DNA of 64,000 nucleotides, from contig NMRA01000050.1 of the NCBI GenBank assembly GCA_002633005.1, positions 949,983 to 1,013,982 of the forward strand. The letters run 5' to 3'. Numbering within the stretch: position 1 is the first letter of the stretch; each line of letters starts with the position of its first letter. Origin of the DNA: Phoronis australis. Its lineage: Eukaryota; Phoronida; Phoronidae. The position numbers and the translations under genes are program-made. Shown one piece after another: positions 58,924-64,000 of this stretch. The notes under the pieces are model-generated. The model saw only the letters and a list, made by a program, of their open reading frames with translations. It was not told where the DNA came from and did not search any database.

Positions 58924-60205
58924 AGGCTTTACTTATATTTCCTGGTTTACTTGTTTTCTTACGTAAGTAAATGTTTTGTTTTCCTTGTGGATTTTGTGTA
59001 CAGTTTAAATTTTTCTTTGATTTGTTCTTTATATGTCCCTCGTGTTTTCTATGAAATAAAGACAGTCAGGAGTTTACTTACTTTAAGCTCAAACAACGTT
59101 ACTTTATATTGTGGAATTTGACCTCAGTTCTGACCCAATTCAAAGATGACGATTGCCCGCTGCATTTCATCAAATCGTAACATGGTTATGCTGTTAGGAT
59201 TGTGAATTAAGTTTAGTTGATTTCAGTTATCTAAGACAAGAGGTTTCTTTGCTAATTTCTAATTTATTGTTTGAATGGGGGTAAATTCACGTGCCAAAGT
59301 AAAATCGGAATCTCTAAAATAATCCAGAAGTTTCATAAATTTATAAGTTTTGGAAAACGACGTTATGTGGATACATACCTACTGGTATCTGTCTTACCTC
59401 ACACGGATTAAACCAATTTAGGAAACCGTTTTGATGTCTTTATTTCCTTCCAACACGACCAAATACTTCCGTAATCAAACTTTTTTTCGAACAGCTCTTC
59501 GTTCAGTTGCTGAAATGGCAACTCGCGTATCCTCTGGCGTGAGCAGTGTAAAAATGGCCAGTTGCCAACTTGGAAAATTGGAAGAAGGACTGTTTTAAAA
59601 AGTTTGATTACAGGAGCATTTGTTAGAGTTGGTACTTCGTCAATAGGTTTTTACATCTAAGGTGGCAGAGAGACCCCGTTGGTATCCGAAATTTTGATCT
59701 CGCTCCTTTTTTGCAGAGAAGGGCAAAGACCGCTTTAGCGATGACTTCAAGGCAATAAAATTGGCTGAAATAAATCAAACTATTGTGTACTAAAACGGGT
59801 GATTTTTCAATCAAAGTGGCTTCCAAAATTCTCCGTCAAAAATTCTGTTGCATTCGTTTTTTCCCAAAGAGTGGAGTCTTAACTGTACGTGGTACGAAGT
59901 GAGTGAATGAATGAATCTTTATTTTAAGTATTGCTCCCTAAGAATGACGGCATTGCACTGAAAAAAGTAGGGCTAAAGCCCCCCAACCCCCCTGTAGTGT
60001 ACCGCGTATAGACCATGGACGGCGTAGAACTGAAAATGTGGGGCTATAGCCCCCGAGCCTCCTATGGTGCGCCTCCCATGAAGATGCACCCAGCGTCGAC
60101 GAGGCTTACAATATTGTAGCAATTAAACAAATTAATTATTAACAACATGGAGGAACATGAAAAAATCTGTGTGTGTACATCACTTTAGCAATTGAACAAT
60201 AATTG
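58924..60205. other. Spacer with a foldback relative
   Basis: AATAAA occurs at 59056-59061 after a T-rich stretch, and no coding sequence is linked to it. Bases 59440-59640 repeat the inner palindrome of the foldback element at 14740-14955 (AATCAAACTTTTTTTCGAAC on the left, AAAAAGTTTGATTACAGGAG on the right). Bases 59965-60065 carry two copies of GGGCTA(A/T)AGCCCC. Confidence 0.5.
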
Positions 60206-60209
60206 ATTA

Positions 60210-61110
60210 ATCACAGCATTGAAACATGGAAGGAGTTGTGAGACATGCCACTCAAATAACAGCACAACAACAGGAGATACGAAACAGCAGAGTGCAAATT
60301 TAATTTCCACATTGAAAAATCATCTCTGAGATATTTAGCTAAAGAACCTATAGTACGTTCGTTAGAAAACAGGAGACATAAAAATTCACTGTTCAAGAAT
60401 GATTTGGGATCTTGGATAAATGCAGTGTGAAAAGCATCAAACATTTTTTGTCTAATATTGTAAAAAACAACAATGATACAGAAAATGAAACTCATCCTCA
60501 ACTTGTCCTGAGTGACATATCACACACAGTCTGTCCTCCAAAAATAAACCTAAAAAGCATCCCGTTTCTAATCTGAGAGGAAGAATTCCACAACTAAACT
60601 GAGCAAGAAATGATCGTAAAAATACAATGTAGGTCAAGTGGAAGCTTAATGTACATGTACAGTTTTGTTTCAATACATTTTAAAAGTTTTTAACGTTCTC
60701 ACTTTGGGCGCTGTATGGATCTGTTCTGATCAAATGTCAGCCAGTTGCCTTTGCAGAAAATTGCATACCATTCAAAAGGGCACTTAGGCACTTATTCAAA
60801 AAAGCGTTCTCAGCTTGATGGTCTGCATAAAGAATGTTTATTAATTCTGAAGACCAGTTTGTTTGTTGCAACCTATAATCTCAAAGCAAAATCCCATTAG
60901 TAACTCCGGTATCCTCCATTGTGACTAATCTATTCCAGAATATGATTATTTTCCCTTCGCATGGCAGAATCATGCGAGGCGATTTTGCCATGAACGGCTA
61001 CATTTGGCGCAAATCTATGGACTCCGAGGAAGAAACGTTGATACCCATTTTGTGTTGCATCAAATTTGCTGTTCTGACTACATATTGACTATGCCAAGAT
61101 ACTATTCATG
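60210..61110 (-). pseudogene. Dead non-LTR retrotransposon, 3' part
   Basis: On the minus strand: RFFLGVHRFAPNVAVHGKIA near 61050, NWSSELINILYADHQAENAF near 60830, then RSFLAQFSCGILPLRLETG and CVICHSGQVEDEFHFLYHC, and FSNERTIGSLAKYLRD near the end. RSxxAQFxxGILPLxxETGR followed by C-x2-C...EDEFHFLxHC is the familiar C-terminus of invertebrate LINE polyproteins. It is interrupted by stops and frameshifts. The RT core itself would lie to the right of 61110, and I do not recognise it there. Confidence 0.7.
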
Positions 61111-64000
61111 TTAAAAGGCAATGGAAAGCAAATAGGTACACATCTATAAATTCGAGCTGGAAAATTTGACAGAACTTCATTCAAACAATCCGAGAAGGAA
61201 GCCGTTAGTGTGTGAACCGTTTTTTCTCCGTGTGACAAATACCGTGTAATCTAATGAACTGTGACGTCGCTTTCGTAACATGTACAGTGTAATAATGGTA
61301 CATTTCTATGATGTGCATTCGACGTAAATTGTAACAATTACATAAAATGTAAGAACTTGTTATATTTTAGGAGGGGCCTAGCAACGTAACAGGTAGAAGC
61401 TGTTGCATTTTACGGCATTGTTACAGTTGTTACATTTTACGAAATTGTTACATTTTATGACATATCGCGGCTCGTGGGTAGACTACAACGGAGAAGGTTT
61501 TCAGAGCAGCATACATGTAGTACAAAGTCACTCATTAAAATGTATTGTTCGTCACGAGCAGAAGTTACCACCTTTCAATTCTCTGTGGAGCAGCCTGGCT
61601 TTGAATATATTCAGTATGGGCCAATCCCACCTCAAAGCTTAAAAGAGCGGAAAACTTTCAACTTGGGTGCAAGACAACTTTGAAGAATGTTGCTCATTTG
61701 TTATCAAGTGAGCAAGTAAATGATAGGGCCATTACGTACTGAAAGTAAACTTGTCTTTGATTGGACATAATTAATAACTAAACAAAATTTTGAGTTGAAT
61801 GAGCAAAAGTATGATCGTTTAAGATCGAAAAGTACGTGTTGATTAAGCAAAACTGCGGGCTGATTAAGCACATTTCTACACGCAGAAATGTACTCGTTTG
61901 AGAACCATTTCGCACTTCATAAATATGCGTATACTGAACCACAGTAGCTCGTTAATTAAGTTTGTGTATTCTGCTGACTGGCTCTTCATCAAACTAATAT
62001 AAAACATGCGGGCACCCAGCACGGATTTGTGAGAATGTAGACCTTTTACTAAGATTCACGCCGAATTTTGGTATTTCCTGTTTAGTGGACCTTTGTCTCG
62101 CTTTCTACTTTTTCTGAGTTTCTGTTTCTCTGTGGCGGACCTTTTTGCCCACTTTGCCAGAGCTCTCGTGGGTGTGTGCATGTAAAACTTATTTTAATAA
62201 GAGGAGCATGATTTCTTACTCTGAAATCGGTGACCATTATCCACCAGTGTTTTGCATTTATTTACACAAATCACAGCCTCATTTTTTATTTATTAACGCG
62301 ATCAAACATGCATGAATAATTTGCTTCGGAGTTCGTACGAATTTTATTTTCAATTTTTTACTCTCAAGGTATTCTTCAATTCCAAAATGTCCAAAACAGT
62401 TTGAAATCTTGTAATGGCGTTTCAAAAGGGCAATTCCTTCCATCTCAGTTGAATAACAACCAATGATGTTGGTAGGTTAGGCTAACATAATGAGTTCCTT
62501 GTATACACCTATCTTATTCTGAAACTGAGACAACTACGTACTCCTTCTACATAAGATGAGTACAGCTAAGCGGACACAGAACAGTTCACAATGAACTCGT
62601 CACCCATTCTTCATGCTGTCAAAAGCCGTCTGCAAAGAATGAAAAGTCATTTCACGTCACAAGCCCTACACACGAGAAAAGAAAATTTATTCTGTCTTAT
62701 ATTTTTGACCGTTTTACTCCTACTGAAAGAAGACTAAGAAAAGGGCAAAAGTTGTCACTTTTCACCCAAATTCACCACTTCCCTGCCTATGCACGAACAA
62801 AGCCAATATTAGATTCTGAAAGCAAATTTCCTGCCAATTCCAAAAATATAGTTAGAAAGTACTGTCAACCTTCTAGTTTATTTTGCAAACCTGGCTTGCT
62901 TGAGGGCGACCAGAAATCGTAACCAATTTCTCAATCGCCACCAAGCAATACTCAATTGCAACAGGGCGCCTTTGAAGAAGAGTGCAACTATAGCCGCGCA
63001 AGCGGTCTTTTTCATTCTCAACGTGTCTACAACTACAAAGAAACCACATTCACTTAACAATGCCCCCAAATCTTGGCCTACCCTAGATTTTAATAATATG
63101 GGACTGCACAATGTAAACTGGCTGCGGTCGCATCCTAACTGTCCAGTGGAACCTTAGGAACTGTTGATGGTTACTTAATGCGATGAGAATGTAACCATGA
63201 ATAAAAAGGTGGGCGTACCTAGCACTCAGTTAAGAGTATCCTACGCGAAATGTTTTATTGAATGAGTGACGGGTGGTGTTCCATGCGAACACCCAGGGGA
63301 GGGGGGGACTCGGGGGGCTCCCAGGAGCCCCCCATTTTGGCGAAGTGGACAAAAAGATCCGCCCCAGAGAAACAAAAAGTCCGAGGGAAACGAGACGAAA
63401 GTCCAATGAAAAGGCGCAGGGGCACAATTCACAGTACTGTGGATGGTACACCGTATTTTTCTTTTAGTCATCCATCTTTTTTGTTAGCAAAAGGTCCACT
63501 CGGCCAGAAATTTGAGCCCCCCGAGATAAGGCTGGGTGCGCGCATGTGTTAGACCAACCTCACTATTTTGTCCCGTTGTTTTGCTTGATCGGGACATTCT
63601 TCCATTCGGTTGAGTAGTGTCAATTGACCACTTTCGACGTCGACTGTTAACTGACTCTTTCAATAATCACTTGACCGATAGAAGATCTGGCTAGAACTGA
63701 ATAGGTATGTCGCGGCGAGAAAAATCCCCCACCCTTATTGAAAATACAAGGCACACTCTCACGTATTGAGTGAGGTCCTAGAGTTCCTAAACTCGACCGT
63801 GAACTCGTCGAGTGGGTGTTTTAACCTTGACATTACAGAGTCAGTGAGTTCCTAAAACAGTTTCAAATAGCATCCAGTACAAGCCTTCTGGCCTATTTAC
63901 ATCTGGTGGTCAATTCCAAGTTCCACATCGTTCTTAGAAGAGCGAGCCACCGTACATGCAGTGCAGCCATGGTGTGTATTTGGAATAGATTCCCCTGGTA
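61111..64000. other. Repeat-rich right flank, no gene recognised
   Basis: Bases about 61660-61925 are related to the interior and right end of the outer transposon at 52480-52670 (TTTGAAGAATGTTGC; GATCGTTTAAGAT; GATTAAGCACATTTCT; CGCAGAAATG). Bases 62085-62165 and 63290-63440 are copies of the dispersed repeat at 5310-5465. Open frames at 62878-63157 and 63262-63552 have no domain I recognise. Confidence 0.45.

Noticed and set aside
62878-63157. Overlapping ORFs on both strands near the right edge
   Set aside because: No recognisable domain, splice context or family similarity.

Overview
This is a eukaryotic, invertebrate-animal genomic window: genes have many short exons with GT-AG introns, and the long introns and spacers are full of minisatellites and DNA transposons. 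The octamer TAGGCCTA occurs five times, more than chance predicts, and the gene families seen (a thin/NHL-1-type TRIM-NHL gene, a full-length ZAK kinase) point to a non-vertebrate bilaterian. A marine invertebrate deuterostome (hemichordate, echinoderm or amphioxus type) is my best guess, but it is inference. Single N bases at 6207, 14422, 48013 and 51385 mark draft-quality sequence.

Layout. 1-140 is the 3' end of a replication-dependent histone transcription unit: two consensus histone stem-loops stand 41 nt apart on the + strand, and the histone ORF would lie just left of the window. 1950-8900 is a transposon field: a 2.3-kb element with CCCTTAC termini set inside a 52-bp tandem repeat, then TTAA-flanked Kolobok-like elements carrying THAP and P2X7-ballast-like gene fragments. 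10432-13155 (minus) is a complete two-coding-exon TRIM-NHL gene of 798 codons, most like Drosophila thin and C. elegans nhl-1. 14250-15143 holds a large palindromic (foldback) repeat and an adjacent duplicate.

16800-42683 (plus) is a complete 17-exon MAP3K20/ZAK/MLTK-alpha gene of 931 codons. It has an intact kinase, leucine zipper, SAM domain, post-SAM domain and the short C-terminal tail that in the human protein contributes to ribosome binding. All exon junction phases agree. A start-stop uORF (ATG-TGA) lies 6 nt before its start codon. Its introns carry about ten minisatellite arrays, a 404-bp MITE and a 4.1-kb TA-flanked transposon.

45042-about 56430 (plus) is a second multi-exon gene encoding a small protein with one TOG (HEAT-repeat) domain of the TOGARAM/crescerin type. 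Its introns contain a dead non-LTR retrotransposon and a three-level nest of DNA transposons, the middle one a mariner whose deletion removes the third catalytic aspartate region. 57303-58919 is a second Kolobok-like element. 60210-61110 is another dead LINE, and the rest is repeat-rich sequence without a recognisable gene.

The genes are not an operon. TRIM-NHL (E3 ligase type), ZAK (ribotoxic-stress MAP3K) and the TOG protein are independent neighbours, with TRIM-NHL and ZAK divergently transcribed about 3.6 kb apart. I found no wholly new system. The best leads are the ZAK start-stop uORF, the pairing of THAP and ballast gene ends inside one TTAA element, the tandem histone stem-loops and the nested insertions whose empty sites can be read directly.
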